A stretch of 64,000 nt of DNA from Solihabitans fulvus (GCF_008386585.1 NZ_VUOB01000054.1:62001-126000), one strand, 5' to 3'; positions 16,861 through 25,493 are shown, numbered from the stretch's first letter. Notes: generated from the sequence alone by a model not told the origin. Program-made: numbers and translations.

Positions 16861-17603
16861 CCCAGGTCCAGCACCAGGTCGAGGACGGCCGTGCCTAGGT
16901 CGCCGGTGTACGCGACGCCCGCGGCGGCCTCGGCGGCGGCCGGATCGGTGTCGGGCCACAGGTGGGTCAGCAGCAGCCGCCCGACACCCGCGTCGCGGCC
17001 GTACTCGCCGGCCTGTCGCGCCGTGGACAGGTAGGGGGCATCGGCGGCCGGCACGATGTGTTCCGGGAAGGTGGCCTCCGCCAGCAGCACGTCCGCGTCG
17101 CGGGCCATCGTCACGATGTCCTCGCTCGGCCCCGTGTCCCCGGTATAGGCCAGCACCCGGTCCCCCGCCGTCAGCCGCATGCCCGCGTTGGGCACGAAGT
17201 GCGGCAACGCCCAGGTCTGCACGCGGAACGGGCCGACCTCGACGGGGCGGGCCGGGTCGAGGTCGTGCAGCGCGTACGAGCCGGCCAGCATCCTCGCGTT
17301 GTCCAGCGCGAGGACCGCGTCGAGCGCGCCGGGCGGCGCGTGCACCGGCAGCGCGGGCGGCGGCTGGTCGCCAAGCGCCCGCGCCCGCAGCAACGGGTTG
17401 AGGTCGGCGCAGTGGTCCGGGTGGCCGTGGCTGACCAGCACGGCGTCGATCCGCTCGGCCGCGACCGTGGCCAGCAGCCTCGGCAGGGTGGCGTAGCCGG
17501 GGTCGATCAGCAGGCGAAAGCCCTCCCGCTCAACGAGATACCCGCTGCACGCCTGTCCCGCCGAGGGCCACGCCCCGCAGCCGCCGAGTACGGTGATCTT
17601 CAC
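16857..17603 (-). CDS. MBL-fold metallohydrolase (RNase Z-like)
   Basis: A cytoplasmic hydrolase of 248 residues with the metallo-beta-lactamase signature VLVSHGHPDHCADLNP (residues ~57-72), an upstream LLIDPGYAT strand, YTGDTGPSED around 155 and LLLTHLWPD near 215, which together supply a two-zinc site. It resembles the short RNase Z/ElaC-like branch common in actinobacteria (MKITVLGGCGAWPSAGQACSG, quoted from residue 1 to about 21 without the last Y). The real substrate is not known. The stop codon lies on the palindrome TTAA shared with the convergent exporter gene. Downstream of the DUF4230 gene by 43 bases, so possibly co-transcribed. Confidence 0.9.
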   Translation of the reverse strand: MKITVLGGCGAWPSAGQACSGYLVEREGFRLLIDPGYATLPRLLATVAAERIDAVLVSHGHPDHCADLNPLLRARALGDQPPPALPVHAPPGALDAVLALDNARMLAGSYALHDLDPARPVEVGPFRVQTWALPHFVPNAGMRLTAGDRVLAYTGDTGPSEDIVTMARDADVLLAEATFPEHIVPAADAPYLSTARQAGEYGRDAGVGRLLLTHLWPDTDPAAAEAAAGVAYTGDLGTAVLDLVLDLG

Positions 17604-17646
17604 CCGATCACCCTAAGAGCTAACGCCGGTGCCGTCGACCGGTGGG

Positions 17647-18300
17647 TCAGCCGGCGTTCGGCTTGTCGAAGGTCACCGTGATGTTCTTGAAGCCGAGCGA
17701 CTGGAGCAGGCCGACCAGCATCGTCTTCGTGTTGCGTTCGGCGTCCGCGGCGAGCGAGCTCTTGCCCGCGGCGTCCTGGATGTTGTGCTGCGCGAGTTGG
17801 TACAGGGCCTGCTGCGAGTTCGGGTTGCCGCCGAGGAACTCGTTGATCCTGGTGAACAGCCCCTGCTGCTGCGCGTAGACGTAGGACTCCTTGACGTCGA
17901 GGGTCGCGTCGGCGAGCTGGGCGTGCCCGAGCGCGAGCGTCGCCGACAGCCGGTCGTCGGACACCTTCACCGCGTCGCCCTTGAGGTGCGAGAAGTCGAC
18001 GTAGGCGTTGACCGAGCCGACGCCGATGAACATGGTGTCGCTGCCCTGAAGGAAGCTCGGCAGGATCGAGCCACCGGAGGAGATGTCGACGACGACCTGG
18101 AAGGTGCCGCTGGCCGCCTCGTACCGGGACAGGTCGACGATCGACTTGAGCAGCACCGGCCCCGACCGTTCCTGCGTGGTCTCGCCGAACGGGTTGCGCA
18201 GCTGCGGCAGCAGGTGGACCGCCGATCCGACGAGCACGGCTCCGATGAGCACCACCACGGCCACGAGGGCCCCGATGACCCTTTTGCGCCACTTCAGCAT
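17647..18300 (-). CDS. DUF4230 family membrane-anchored protein
   Basis: A protein of 217 residues. The ATG at 18300 has AGGAG 9 bases upstream. A single N-terminal membrane helix (residues ~9-29) is followed by an extracytoplasmic domain of the DUF4230 family, with LLKSIVDLSRYEAASGTFQV near residue 50 and a C-terminal FKNITVTFDKP strand. The family is widespread and of unknown function, usually with a single anchor as here. Divergent from a 57-residue membrane protein and upstream of the MBL hydrolase. Confidence 0.87.
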   Translation of the reverse strand: MLKWRKRVIGALVAVVVLIGAVLVGSAVHLLPQLRNPFGETTQERSGPVLLKSIVDLSRYEAASGTFQVVVDISSGGSILPSFLQGSDTMFIGVGSVNAYVDFSHLKGDAVKVSDDRLSATLALGHAQLADATLDVKESYVYAQQQGLFTRINEFLGGNPNSQQALYQLAQHNIQDAAGKSSLAADAERNTKTMLVGLLQSLGFKNITVTFDKPNAG

Positions 18301-18386
18301 TGGCAGTTCACTCCTACGCGGTGGTCGCTCCATCCTACCCGGGGACCGGTACGGTGCGACGGACGGTGTTGACATACGGAGGCGTC

Positions 18387-18560
18387 GTGCGCAGATCTGT
18401 CCTGCTGTGGCTGCTGCTGATCCTGTTGGCCATCCTGGTGTTCGGGATGATGTTCGGCGGCTACCGCAAGGGCTCGAAGATCAATGCGCCCGACCCCGGC
18501 TCGCGTCCCGCGATCCTGGTGCTCGCCGACGCGGGCGGCCCGTCGCGGGCCGCATGGTGA
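18387..18560 (+). CDS. Small single-span membrane protein (57 aa), unknown
   Basis: A short protein starting at GTG 18387, with GGAGG 4-8 bases upstream; a longer in-frame reading from 18300 overlaps the divergent gene's start and is less likely. The sequence opens VRRSVLLWLLLILLAILVFG, one membrane helix preceded by two arginines (cytoplasmic N-terminus), then YRKGSKINAP and a Pro/Gly/Ala-rich tail. I do not recognise the family. It faces the DUF4230 gene across 86 bases, so the two may be co-regulated. Confidence 0.6.
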   Translation: MRRSVLLWLLLILLAILVFGMMFGGYRKGSKINAPDPGSRPAILVLADAGGPSRAAW

Positions 18561-18656
18561 CTCAGCGCCGCTGTTCACCCTGACATACCCAGTCATGCCG
18601 AAGGGATGCCCGTATTTCATTGCGGCCAACCAGTTTCCCGCCCGCCGCACCGATCG

Positions 18657-19403
18657 TCACCGCGAGACCGACAGGCCGAACTTCGCCAGGCCGACCTCGA
18701 GATCGTGCTGCTCGTGCGCGGCGACCAGCGTCGCGGCCACGTCGCGCAGCTTGATGTTGTGGTGCTGCGACGCCGTGGTGAGCGCGGCGAACGCGGTCGT
18801 GGCGTCGTAGCCGTTGCACTGCATCAGCAGGCCCTGCGCCTGCCCGATGACCGTCCTGGTCCGCAGGGCGCCCCGCAGCTGCTCGACCAGGGACTTGCTG
18901 TCCTGGTAGAGGGTGACGTTGTCGAAGACGACCCCAGCGTGCAGCGCGAACAACAGCACGACGTCGAACGAGGTCTCGCCGAACTTCCCCGGCTCGCGGG
19001 AGAACAGCGTGAACACCGCGGACGGCTCGGTGTCGGTCACCAACGGCAGCGCCAGCACGCTGCGATAGCCCGCCTGCGCCAGCAGGTCGGCGTACGCCGA
19101 CCACCGCTGGTCGGTCCTGACGTCGTCGAGCCTGCGGGGCTCGCGGTAGACCAGCGACTCCAACACCGGGCTGGCGACGGGTGCCGGGTCGTCCGGCCGG
19201 CAGGCCAGCAGCGGCTCGCCGGCGCCCGCGACGGTGTCCGCGCCCCGATCCGTCAGCACGGTGATGGTCGCGTGATGGCACCCCGGCACGGTGCGCACGA
19301 CCCTGGCGACGTAGCGCTCCAGCGTCGCCGGCACGTCGTCGTGTTCGACCAACCGAGTGACCTCGGCCAGTTCTTGGCCCAACGTCAGCATTTCGGCGTT
19401 CAC
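18657..19403 (-). CDS. GAF-ANTAR antitermination-type regulator
   Basis: A cytoplasmic RNA-binding regulator of 248 residues. The GTG at 19403 (VNAEMLTLGQ) is chosen because AGAGG precedes it; an ATG 4 codons later is an alternative. Residues ~15-165 are a GAF sensor domain (SVLALPLVTDTEPSAVFTLF). The C-terminal ~60 residues are ANTAR, with RTVIGQAQGLLMQCNGYDA and the coiled helix that binds dual-hairpin RNA targets. ANTAR proteins in actinobacteria typically act as transcription antiterminators under stress or developmental signals. The target RNA is not evident here; the neighbour on the other strand is a transporter. Confidence 0.92.
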   Translation of the reverse strand: MNAEMLTLGQELAEVTRLVEHDDVPATLERYVARVVRTVPGCHHATITVLTDRGADTVAGAGEPLLACRPDDPAPVASPVLESLVYREPRRLDDVRTDQRWSAYADLLAQAGYRSVLALPLVTDTEPSAVFTLFSREPGKFGETSFDVVLLFALHAGVVFDNVTLYQDSKSLVEQLRGALRTRTVIGQAQGLLMQCNGYDATTAFAALTTASQHHNIKLRDVAATLVAAHEQHDLEVGLAKFGLSVSR

Positions 19404-19631
19404 CCGCGCACCTCTCCCGTTGGTTCCGACCAGGAGATCGTTCCCCGGATCGGACTCCGGCAAACCTGAGTGCGCGGCATCGCGGCAACGCGCCCGCACG
19501 GCGCGGCGGGTCTATCGTCCGATGCACGGACGGCGCCGCGCGGCGGACCACCGATCGGCCCACCGTCCACATGGGCCGTTCACGGCCGGACGGTTCCTCG
19601 CGTCGCCGACGGCGACGCAGAAGGGAGTGAC

Positions 19632-20816
19632 ATGTCCGACTCGCACCGACGCGATCCCGACGCGGCCGAGGGCGGCCACCACGATCTGGTCGGGCAGCCG
19701 CACTCCGAGGACGAGGGGCCCGTCGCCGAGGCGGAGGCGGTCGCGGCCGAGATCAGCACCCCTCAGCAGCCGATGGGGCAGCCGGGCAGGCCGGTCGACC
19801 ACCGGTCGCCGTTCTTCGTCGGCATGGCGGGCGCGGCCGGCGTCGCCGTCACGGTCGGCGTGGTGGAGCTGGTGATCACCGCTCAGGACGTGTTGGTGCT
19901 GATCGGTTTGGCGCTGTTCCTCGCGATCGGGCTCGAACCGGCCGTGTCGTTTTTGGCCCGCGACCGGCTGCCCCGGTGGGCGGCGGTGACCATCGTGTTC
20001 GGCTCGATGGTGCTGATGGTCGGCGGCTTCCTCGCCGCGGCCATCCCGCCGCTGGTCCAGCAGTTCAGCTCGTTCGCCGAGCAGGCGCCGAAGTACCTGC
20101 ACGGCCTTCAGGACCACAACTCGCTGCTCGGCAGGCTCAACGACCGGTTCCAGCTCCAGCAACACCTTCAGGACCTGCTCACCAGCGGCGGGTCGGGGAT
20201 GGTCAACGGGGTGCTCGGCGCCGGCAGGGTGGTGTTCAGCGCGCTGGGCAGCCTGCTGGTTGTCATCGTGTTGACGGTGTACTTCCTCGCCGACCTGCCG
20301 AGGATCCGCCGCAACCTCTATCGGCTGGTGCCGCACTCCCGCCGCCCGAGGGTGATCCTGATCGGCGACGAGATCTTCGCCAAGGTGGGCGGCTACGTGC
20401 TCGGCAACGCGCTGATCTCGGTGATCGCCGCCGCCGTCACCTTCGCCTGGCTGTCGATCTTCGACGTGCCCTACCCGTTGCTGCTGGCGATCCTCGTCGC
20501 GGTGCTCGACCTGATCCCCGTGATCGGCTCGACCATGGCCGGGGTGCTGGTCGCCCTGGTGGCGCTGACCGTGTCGCTGCCGGTGTGCCTGGCCACCATC
20601 GGCTTCTTCCTGGTCTACCGGTTCACCGAGGACTACCTGCTGGTGCCCAAGATCATCGGCCGGGTGGTGAAGGTGCCGGCGCTGGTCACCGTCGTCGCGG
20701 TGCTGCTTGGCGGCGTGCTGCTCGGCGTGATCGGCGCGATCGTGGCCATCCCGATCGCCGCCGCCGTCCTGCTGATCCTGCGAGAGGTCGTGTACCCGCG
20801 CCTCGACGAGGCCTGA
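19632..20816 (+). CDS. AI-2E family transporter (TqsA/PerM-like)
   Basis: A membrane protein of 394 residues with an ATG at 19632 preceded by GAAGGGAG. A ~60-residue acidic/His-rich cytoplasmic tail precedes about eight membrane helices in the pattern of the AI-2E family (PF01594). The conserved block FDVPYPLLLAILVAVLDLIP falls near residue 280 and YLLVPKIIGRVVKVPALVT near 335. The family includes an AI-2 exporter and sodium/proton antiporters, so the substrate cannot be given. It stands alone, ended by the hairpin at 20856-20880. Confidence 0.92.
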   Translation: MSDSHRRDPDAAEGGHHDLVGQPHSEDEGPVAEAEAVAAEISTPQQPMGQPGRPVDHRSPFFVGMAGAAGVAVTVGVVELVITAQDVLVLIGLALFLAIGLEPAVSFLARDRLPRWAAVTIVFGSMVLMVGGFLAAAIPPLVQQFSSFAEQAPKYLHGLQDHNSLLGRLNDRFQLQQHLQDLLTSGGSGMVNGVLGAGRVVFSALGSLLVVIVLTVYFLADLPRIRRNLYRLVPHSRRPRVILIGDEIFAKVGGYVLGNALISVIAAAVTFAWLSIFDVPYPLLLAILVAVLDLIPVIGSTMAGVLVALVALTVSLPVCLATIGFFLVYRFTEDYLLVPKIIGRVVKVPALVTVVAVLLGGVLLGVIGAIVAIPIAAAVLLILREVVYPRLDEA

Positions 20817-20855
20817 GGTGCGGCCGCTCGCCGAGCAGCCGCTCGCGCCCTCGGG

Positions 20856-20880
20856 CGGTCATTCCGTCCGGGAATGACCG
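20856..20880. terminator. Hairpin between convergent genes
   Basis: A perfect 10-bp stem (20856-20865 with 20871-20880) with a 5-base loop lies between the stops of the AI-2E and DoxX genes, 7 bases from the DoxX stop. Confidence 0.65.
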
Positions 20881-20887
20881 GAACCGC

Positions 20888-21328
20888 TTAGTCCGCCACG
20901 ACCCGGCGTCCGGCCAGCGCCATCGACTGCGACTTCCCAGCCATAGCAGGGAAAAGCGTGCCGATGGTGCGGCTCTGCGGTCGCAGTGCCCACGACACTA
21001 CCGAGCACAGCGCGAAAAGGCCGGGCCAGATCAGGTGTTGCGCGCTCGAACCGGAGAACGCGTGCGACGCGACCGCGCCGGTGAGCTCGAAGAACGTGCC
21101 GGCGTAGGCCCATTCCTTGAGCCGGGGGAAGCGCGGGGCAAGAATCGCGACCGCGCCGGCGATCTTCCAGAACCCGAGAATGGTCAGGATGTAGGGCGGG
21201 TAGCCGATCTTCACCATCCCCTCGAGAGTCTCCGGCCGGTGAATCAGGTCCGCCACACCACCGGACAGCCAGGTGAAGCCGATAGTCGCGGTGGTCAACC
21301 AGAAAACGATCAGTCGTGTCTTGCCCAT
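20888..21328 (-). CDS. DoxX-like membrane protein
   Basis: A four-helix membrane protein of 146 residues from the ATG at 21328 (MGKTRLIVFWL), with GAGGGGAC upstream; a longer reading adds 15 residues without a ribosome site. The pattern is typical of the DoxX-like family: GFTWLSGGVADLIHRPETLE after helix 1, KIGYPPYILTILGFWKIAGA, FPRLKEWAYAGTFFELTGA and a last hydrophobic stretch. Members are involved in redox or terminal oxidase-linked functions, but most are uncharacterised. Downstream (on its strand) of an Lrp-type regulator gene. Confidence 0.9.
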   Translation of the reverse strand: MGKTRLIVFWLTTATIGFTWLSGGVADLIHRPETLEGMVKIGYPPYILTILGFWKIAGAVAILAPRFPRLKEWAYAGTFFELTGAVASHAFSGSSAQHLIWPGLFALCSVVSWALRPQSRTIGTLFPAMAGKSQSMALAGRRVVAD

Positions 21329-21440
21329 CGTCGTGTCCCCTCGTCCTGCCACCACCCGAATGTGGCGCGTCACTGCTATGACGGATCGGGGCGAACGGAT
21401 GTGACTGGCGGGATGTCGGGGCGTCGCCGCGCGGCTGCGG

Positions 21441-21887
21441 TCAGGGGCCCTGCGGTCCCCGGTAGGCCAACGTCTGGCTGTAGACGAGATTGGTGGTGGT
21501 GTCGCCGAACTGGGCCAACTCGTCGACGAGCTTTTCGAGGTGCCCCATGGAGGTCGCCGCGACCTTCAGCGTGTAGCAGTCGTCCCCGGTGGTCCGCAGG
21601 CACTCCAGGATCTCGACGCGGTCGTCGAGGTGACGCAGCAGCGGCCCGTGTTGGTGCCCGGCGTACTTGAGGCGCACCACGGCGAGCACGGCGAGGCCGA
21701 CCTTCGGCAGGTCGACCGTGGCCCGGTAGCCGGTGATGACGCCGGCCGTCTCCAGCCGCTTGACCCGCTCGGTGGTCGCGGAGGCGCTGAGGCTCACCCG
21801 CCGCCCCAGCTCCGTGAGGGGGATGCGGCCGTCGCGCTGGAGCTCGACCAGGATGGCCCAGTCGGTCGCGTCGAGACTCTCGGTCAT
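21441..21887 (-). CDS. Lrp/AsnC family transcriptional regulator
   Basis: A DNA-binding regulator of 148 residues. The N-terminal winged helix-turn-helix (LDATDWAILVELQRDGRIPL, then LGRRVSLSASATTERVKRLE, residues 5-50) is followed by a RAM/AsnC ligand domain (YRATVDLPKVGLAVLAVVRL and a TGDDCYTLKVAAT strand). Family members sense amino acids or other small metabolites as octamers or dimers. It is divergent from the LLM oxidoreductase-deaminase pair with 92 bases between the starts, a usual arrangement for local control of that pair; this is inference. Confidence 0.93.
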   Translation of the reverse strand: MTESLDATDWAILVELQRDGRIPLTELGRRVSLSASATTERVKRLETAGVITGYRATVDLPKVGLAVLAVVRLKYAGHQHGPLLRHLDDRVEILECLRTTGDDCYTLKVAATSMGHLEKLVDELAQFGDTTTNLVYSQTLAYRGPQGP

Positions 21888-21979
21888 ACGCCGAATCTAC
21901 CGGCAGATCCACTGCGGATCGACCCCAACACGGGGACCATTCTCTTCCGGGCGCCCTGTCCGCCGCATAGCCTTGATGA

Positions 21980-22846
21980 GTGCGAATTGGCGTGAACGTA
22001 CCGAATTTCGGTCAGGGCACCGATCCTGACGCGCTCCGCCGCTGGGCGCGGACCGTCGAGGGGCTCGGTTTCGACCTGCTGATGGTCTCCGACCACGTCG
22101 CGGTGACGCCCGACGTCGCCGAGCAGTATCCGGCGCCGTTCTACGAGCCGTTCACCACGCTGTCCTGGCTGGCCGGCGTGACCGACCGGATCGGGCTCGG
22201 CACCACCGTGCTGATCGCGCCGTACCGGCATCCGCTGCTCGTGGCGCGGATGGCCGCGAACCTCAACCAGCTCAGCGGCGGCCGGCTGGTGCTCGGCGTC
22301 GGCGTCGGCTGGGCGCGGCAGGAGTTCGCGGCGCTCGGCGTCCCGTTCGAGCAGCGCGGCAGGCTGACCGACGCGACCCTGCGCACGCTGCGCGCGGCCT
22401 GGGCCGACGACGCCGACTACCGCAGCGGTCGGCCCCCGATCTGGGTCGGCGGCAACAGCGACGCCGGGCTGCGCAGGGCCGTGCGGCTCGGCGACGCGTG
22501 GCATCCGCTCCGGCGCACCCTCCCCTGGCTGCGCGAGGCGCGCGACCGGATGCGGGCCGTCGCGGACGAGCAGCGGCGGCCGGTGCCGGCCTTCGCGCCC
22601 AGGATCGCCCTTCGGCTCACCGACGCGCCGCTCGCCGACCCGGACCGGCTGGCCGGCGAAGGCACCATCGAGCAGGTCGTCGACGACCTCGACCAGCTGC
22701 GGCTGCTCGGGGCCGACACCGTCGTGCTGGATCCCTTCAACGGCGACCCTGCCGAAACACTGCGCCCGGAGGCCGCCTGGCAGGCGCTCGCCACCGTGGT
22801 CGCCACCTGGAACCCCAGCACCACACAATCAGAAACGGAGCGATGA
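21980..22846 (+). CDS. LLM class F420-dependent oxidoreductase
   Basis: A luciferase-like monooxygenase-fold enzyme of 288 residues with a GTG start (MRIGVNVPNFGQGTDPDALR). Family features: LGFDLLMVSDHVAVTP (residues ~30-45), LGTTVLIAPYRHPLLVARMA, LSGGRLVLGVGVGWARQEF and PPIWVGGNSDAGLRRAVRLG. In actinobacteria this subgroup uses the deazaflavin F420 rather than FMN; the substrate is unknown. The stop TGA overlaps the ATGATG start of the deaminase gene, so both are translationally coupled. The divergent Lrp gene may control them. Confidence 0.9.
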   Translation: MRIGVNVPNFGQGTDPDALRRWARTVEGLGFDLLMVSDHVAVTPDVAEQYPAPFYEPFTTLSWLAGVTDRIGLGTTVLIAPYRHPLLVARMAANLNQLSGGRLVLGVGVGWARQEFAALGVPFEQRGRLTDATLRTLRAAWADDADYRSGRPPIWVGGNSDAGLRRAVRLGDAWHPLRRTLPWLREARDRMRAVADEQRRPVPAFAPRIALRLTDAPLADPDRLAGEGTIEQVVDDLDQLRLLGADTVVLDPFNGDPAETLRPEAAWQALATVVATWNPSTTQSETER

Positions 22847-23268
22847 TGAGCAACGACGAGGGTTTTCTCCGCAGGGCCATCGGGCTGGCCGCGTCGGCGC
22901 GGGAGGCGGGGAACCCGCCGTTCGGCTCGCTGCTGGTCGGCCCCGACGGGACCGTGCTCGCCGAGGAGCGCAACACCGTGCTCACCGACCGCGACATCGC
23001 GGCCCATCCCGAGCAGAAGCTGGCCAGGTGGGCGGCCCGCGAGCTGGACGCCGAGACGGCGGCGGCCACCACGATGTACACCAGCTGCCAGCCCTGCACC
23101 ATGTGCGCGGGCGCGATCGACCGCTCCGGCCTCGGCCGCGTCGTGTTCGCGCTGTCCGGAGAGCAGTTGACCGGCCTCAAGCCGCCGGCCGACCCGCCGA
23201 GGGTGCTTCTCGAGGGGCCCGCGCTGTTCGAGGAGGCGCGCGTGCCGCTGGAGGGCTACTACCGCTGA
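22846..23268 (+). CDS. Nucleoside deaminase (cytidine/guanine deaminase family)
   Basis: A zinc deaminase of 140 residues. Two consecutive ATG codons (22843 and 22846) precede SNDEGFLRRAI; the second has the better distance to GGAG. The zinc site is visible: HPE (residues ~49-51, in AAHPEQKLARWAA, a Pro where HAE is commoner) and SCQPCTMCAGAI (~76-87), with the Cys pair spaced as in the CDA superfamily. NPPFGSLLV near residue 20 matches tRNA/guanine deaminase relatives. It could act on a purine or pyrimidine base or a small pathway intermediate. Coupled to the LLM gene. It overlaps the convergent DUF5994 gene by 10 bases. Confidence 0.9.
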   Translation: MSNDEGFLRRAIGLAASAREAGNPPFGSLLVGPDGTVLAEERNTVLTDRDIAAHPEQKLARWAARELDAETAAATTMYTSCQPCTMCAGAIDRSGLGRVVFALSGEQLTGLKPPADPPRVLLEGPALFEEARVPLEGYYR

Positions 23269-23834
23269 CGCCGCGCGGCCACGGGCTCCCTGCCACGCAG
23301 GTGGCCGCCCTCGAACTCCCACCTGGCCTCGGCGTCGTCCTGTGTGGACGGACCGGTGTCGTCCATGGTGGACCGGGGTGTCGGGATCGCGTGACCCGTC
23401 CCGCAGGAGGCCAGCAGCCGCTCGGGGCTGTCGGTGTTGCCCCGGGTGGCCGCGGTCATCATCGCGTCGTGGCCGGCGGCCTCCGACGCGCCCGGCGGCA
23501 CCACCAACAGGCTGACGCGCTGCCGGTCCGGCCCGGAGACGTGCACGATGTTGTTGTCCTGCGTGCGGAATCCCTCCAGCCGGACGGGCTGGCCGGCGAC
23601 CTCGATGCGGCGCGGGGTCTCCGGCCAGGCCGCCATGGCGTACGCGACGCGGGTGACCGCGCCGAGCCGGACGCTCAGCACCTCGATCAGTGCCGGCAGT
23701 TCCCTGGACAGCTCGCGCGAGTGCGGCCACCAGGCGCCGTCGACGTGGCCGATCGCGCGCGCCTTCGGCTTGAGCCGCAGGCGCAGTGTTCGACGCGCCT
23801 GGTCGGCGGCCGTCGTGGGCACGGTGGATGTCAT
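23259..23834 (-). CDS. DUF5994 family protein
   Basis: A protein of 191 residues of the actinobacterial DUF5994 family: LRLRLKPKARAIGHVDGAWW then PHSRELSRELPALIEVLS near the N-terminus, and DNNIVHVSGPDRQRVSLLVV near residue 93. The C-terminal 50 residues are low-complexity and polar. The family occurs in several paralogues per genome and has no known function. The end overlaps the convergent deaminase gene by 10 bases. Confidence 0.85.
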   Translation of the reverse strand: MTSTVPTTAADQARRTLRLRLKPKARAIGHVDGAWWPHSRELSRELPALIEVLSVRLGAVTRVAYAMAAWPETPRRIEVAGQPVRLEGFRTQDNNIVHVSGPDRQRVSLLVVPPGASEAAGHDAMMTAATRGNTDSPERLLASCGTGHAIPTPRSTMDDTGPSTQDDAEARWEFEGGHLRGREPVAARRQR

Positions 23835-23969
23835 GGCCCTGGCTCCCGTCCCGGCCGCCGGGCGACCGCTGGGAGATGCGCCGAGGACGACGCCGGCTCC
23901 ACTGCCGGCGTGCGACGTGCTCTCGGTGCTGACGACCCTAACGCGGCCCTCCTGGTCGTGCTACCCGCG

Positions 23970-24437
23970 TCACTCCCCGAGATGCCGCCGCAGTCGGTCG
24001 AGGAAGTCCCGTTGCGCGGCAACCAGCTTCGCGGCGGCCTCCGCGAGGCCGAACCAGGCGGCGCGGTCGACCTCGGGGAACTCCCTGAGCCGCCCCGAGC
24101 CCTTCGGCCACTCCATCTCGAAGGTGCCCGGCACGACGTCGGCCGGGTCGAGGTCGCCCTCGACGGCCCACACCGTCACGACCTTGCCGCTGGACTGGGT
24201 GACCGAGCCGAGGTCGACGAGGTCGCCTGAGGGCACCGGCAGGCCGAGCTCCTCGGCGAACTCGCGGCGCGCGGCGGCCAGCGGCTCCTCGTCCTGTTCC
24301 AGCTCCCCCTTGGGCACCGACCAGGCGCCCTCGTCGCGCCGGGCCCAGAACGGGCCGCCCATGTGCGCGATGAGGACCTCGGTGTCCGGGCCGGTCCTGC
24401 GAAACACCAGGATTCCCGCGCTGCGCGTCGCCGCCAT
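23970..24437 (-). CDS. NUDIX hydrolase
   Basis: A protein of 155 residues. The Nudix box is complete: GELEQDEEPLAAARREFAEE then LGL, residues ~45-67, matching G-x5-E-x7-REU-x-EE-x-G-U. The N-terminus AGILVFRRTGPDTEVLIAHM and the phrase SVPKGELEQDEEP are those of the ADP-ribose/Ap4A-like NUDIX branch common in actinobacteria. It hydrolyses a nucleoside diphosphate linked to another moiety; the exact substrate is unknown. The start ATG at 24437 is chosen by homology over a frame extending 20 codons upstream. It is downstream of the TetR gene on the same strand. Confidence 0.9.
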   Translation of the reverse strand: MAATRSAGILVFRRTGPDTEVLIAHMGGPFWARRDEGAWSVPKGELEQDEEPLAAARREFAEELGLPVPSGDLVDLGSVTQSSGKVVTVWAVEGDLDPADVVPGTFEMEWPKGSGRLREFPEVDRAAWFGLAEAAAKLVAAQRDFLDRLRRHLGE

Positions 24438-24524
24438 GTCGGCGATTCTGCCCGGTGGCAACGGATCCGGCGCGCGGGCCCCTGCCCGGACCCGCATCGG
24501 CGGTGGCGGTAGTCCGCGCGCGGA

Positions 24525-25418
24525 CTACCGCCCGGCGTGCCGCTGCCGGTAGGCGCGCTGTTGGCAGGCGCGCGAGCAGTAGTCCCTCGGCCGGCCCCTG
24601 GCGCCGCCGTCGATCGGCCCGCCGCAGACCGAGCAGCCCGCCACCGACGCCGTCGCCGTATTTTCATCACGCTTTTCATCACGCTTTTCAACGCGACGGC
24701 GCCGCACGAGCAGCTCGACGCCGTCCAGCGTGCGGGCGAGGCCGAAGTCGAACGGATCCTCTGGCTCGTCGAAGGCGCCGGCCAGCCAGATCCGGCCCAG
24801 CGCCGGATAGGGGTCCATGTGGTCGAACAGCTCGCCCCGGTCCTGCCACCATCGTTCGTGCGAGACGCCGGAACTCCGTTCCTCCCGAACGGCCTCGTCC
24901 GCCTGGCGCGCGGCGGAGCTCACGAAGCCCCCGACGAGCGAGACCACCGCGACGATCTCGGACGGCGGCAGCCCGGTGCCCTCCGCGACCAGCAGCGCCC
25001 GCTCGTAGTCGGCGAGGATGTTGGGGCCAGGCAACCGCCTGCTCCCCCCGGTGTGCACCAGCCACGGATGCCGCAGGTGCAGCGCCCAGTGCGCCCTTGC
25101 CCAGGCGTCCAGGCCGGCCCGCCAGCCGTCGTCGGCCGGCTCGACCCGCGCCAGCTCGCCGACCGCCGCGTCGCGCATCAGCTCGACGAGTTCCGCCCTG
25201 CCCGGCACGTGCCGGTACAGCGACATCGTGGTGAAGCCGAGCCGCTCCGCGATGCGCCGCATGGACAGCGCGGCCAGACCGTCCGCGTCGGCGAGCTCGA
25301 TCGCGGTCGCGACGATCCGACCAAGGCTCAGCCCGGTCCTGCCCTCGCCGTCCGCGCCGCCGCCCCACAGCAGCTCGATGGTGCGGGCGGGGTCGGCCGC
25401 GTCGTTCTCGCCGGTCAC
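24525..25418 (-). CDS. TetR-family regulator with C-terminal zinc-ribbon-like tail
   Basis: A regulator of 297 residues with a GTG start at 25418 and a strong AAGGAGGCGAGG ribosome site. Residues ~30-80 are a TetR helix-turn-helix (RIVATAIELADADGLAALSM, then FTTMSLYRHVPGRAELVELM). A TetR_C ligand domain covers ~85-235. A charged linker (VEKRDEKRDENTA), encoded by a 12-bp repeat, joins a C-terminal tail with CSVCGG and RPRDYCSRACQQRAYRQRH, four cysteines spaced as a zinc ribbon. Such a tail is not part of the standard TetR fold. The protein is divergent from the beta-helix gene across a perfect 14-bp inverted repeat, its likely operator. Confidence 0.9.
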   Translation of the reverse strand: MTGENDAADPARTIELLWGGGADGEGRTGLSLGRIVATAIELADADGLAALSMRRIAERLGFTTMSLYRHVPGRAELVELMRDAAVGELARVEPADDGWRAGLDAWARAHWALHLRHPWLVHTGGSRRLPGPNILADYERALLVAEGTGLPPSEIVAVVSLVGGFVSSAARQADEAVREERSSGVSHERWWQDRGELFDHMDPYPALGRIWLAGAFDEPEDPFDFGLARTLDGVELLVRRRRVEKRDEKRDENTATASVAGCSVCGGPIDGGARGRPRDYCSRACQQRAYRQRHAGR

Positions 25419-25456
25419 CCTCGCCTCCTTCCCGCTTGACGCACACCGCGATTGAC

Positions 25457-25493
25457 GGTTTATGGTGTACACATTCCGCGTACACCATAAACC
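25457..25493. promoter_or_regulatory. Perfect 14-bp inverted repeat, likely TetR operator
   Basis: GGTTTATGGTGTAC (25457-25470) and its exact complement GTACACCATAAACC (25480-25493) are separated by 9 bases, between the divergent starts of the TetR gene (25418) and the beta-helix gene (25514). The right arm ends 20 bases before the beta-helix start, so bound repressor would block that transcript and probably its own. Confidence 0.82.

Noticed and set aside
18369..18374. TTGACA resembling a -35 element.
   Set aside because: It lies only 12 bases before the GTG of the small membrane protein, so it cannot serve as its promoter.
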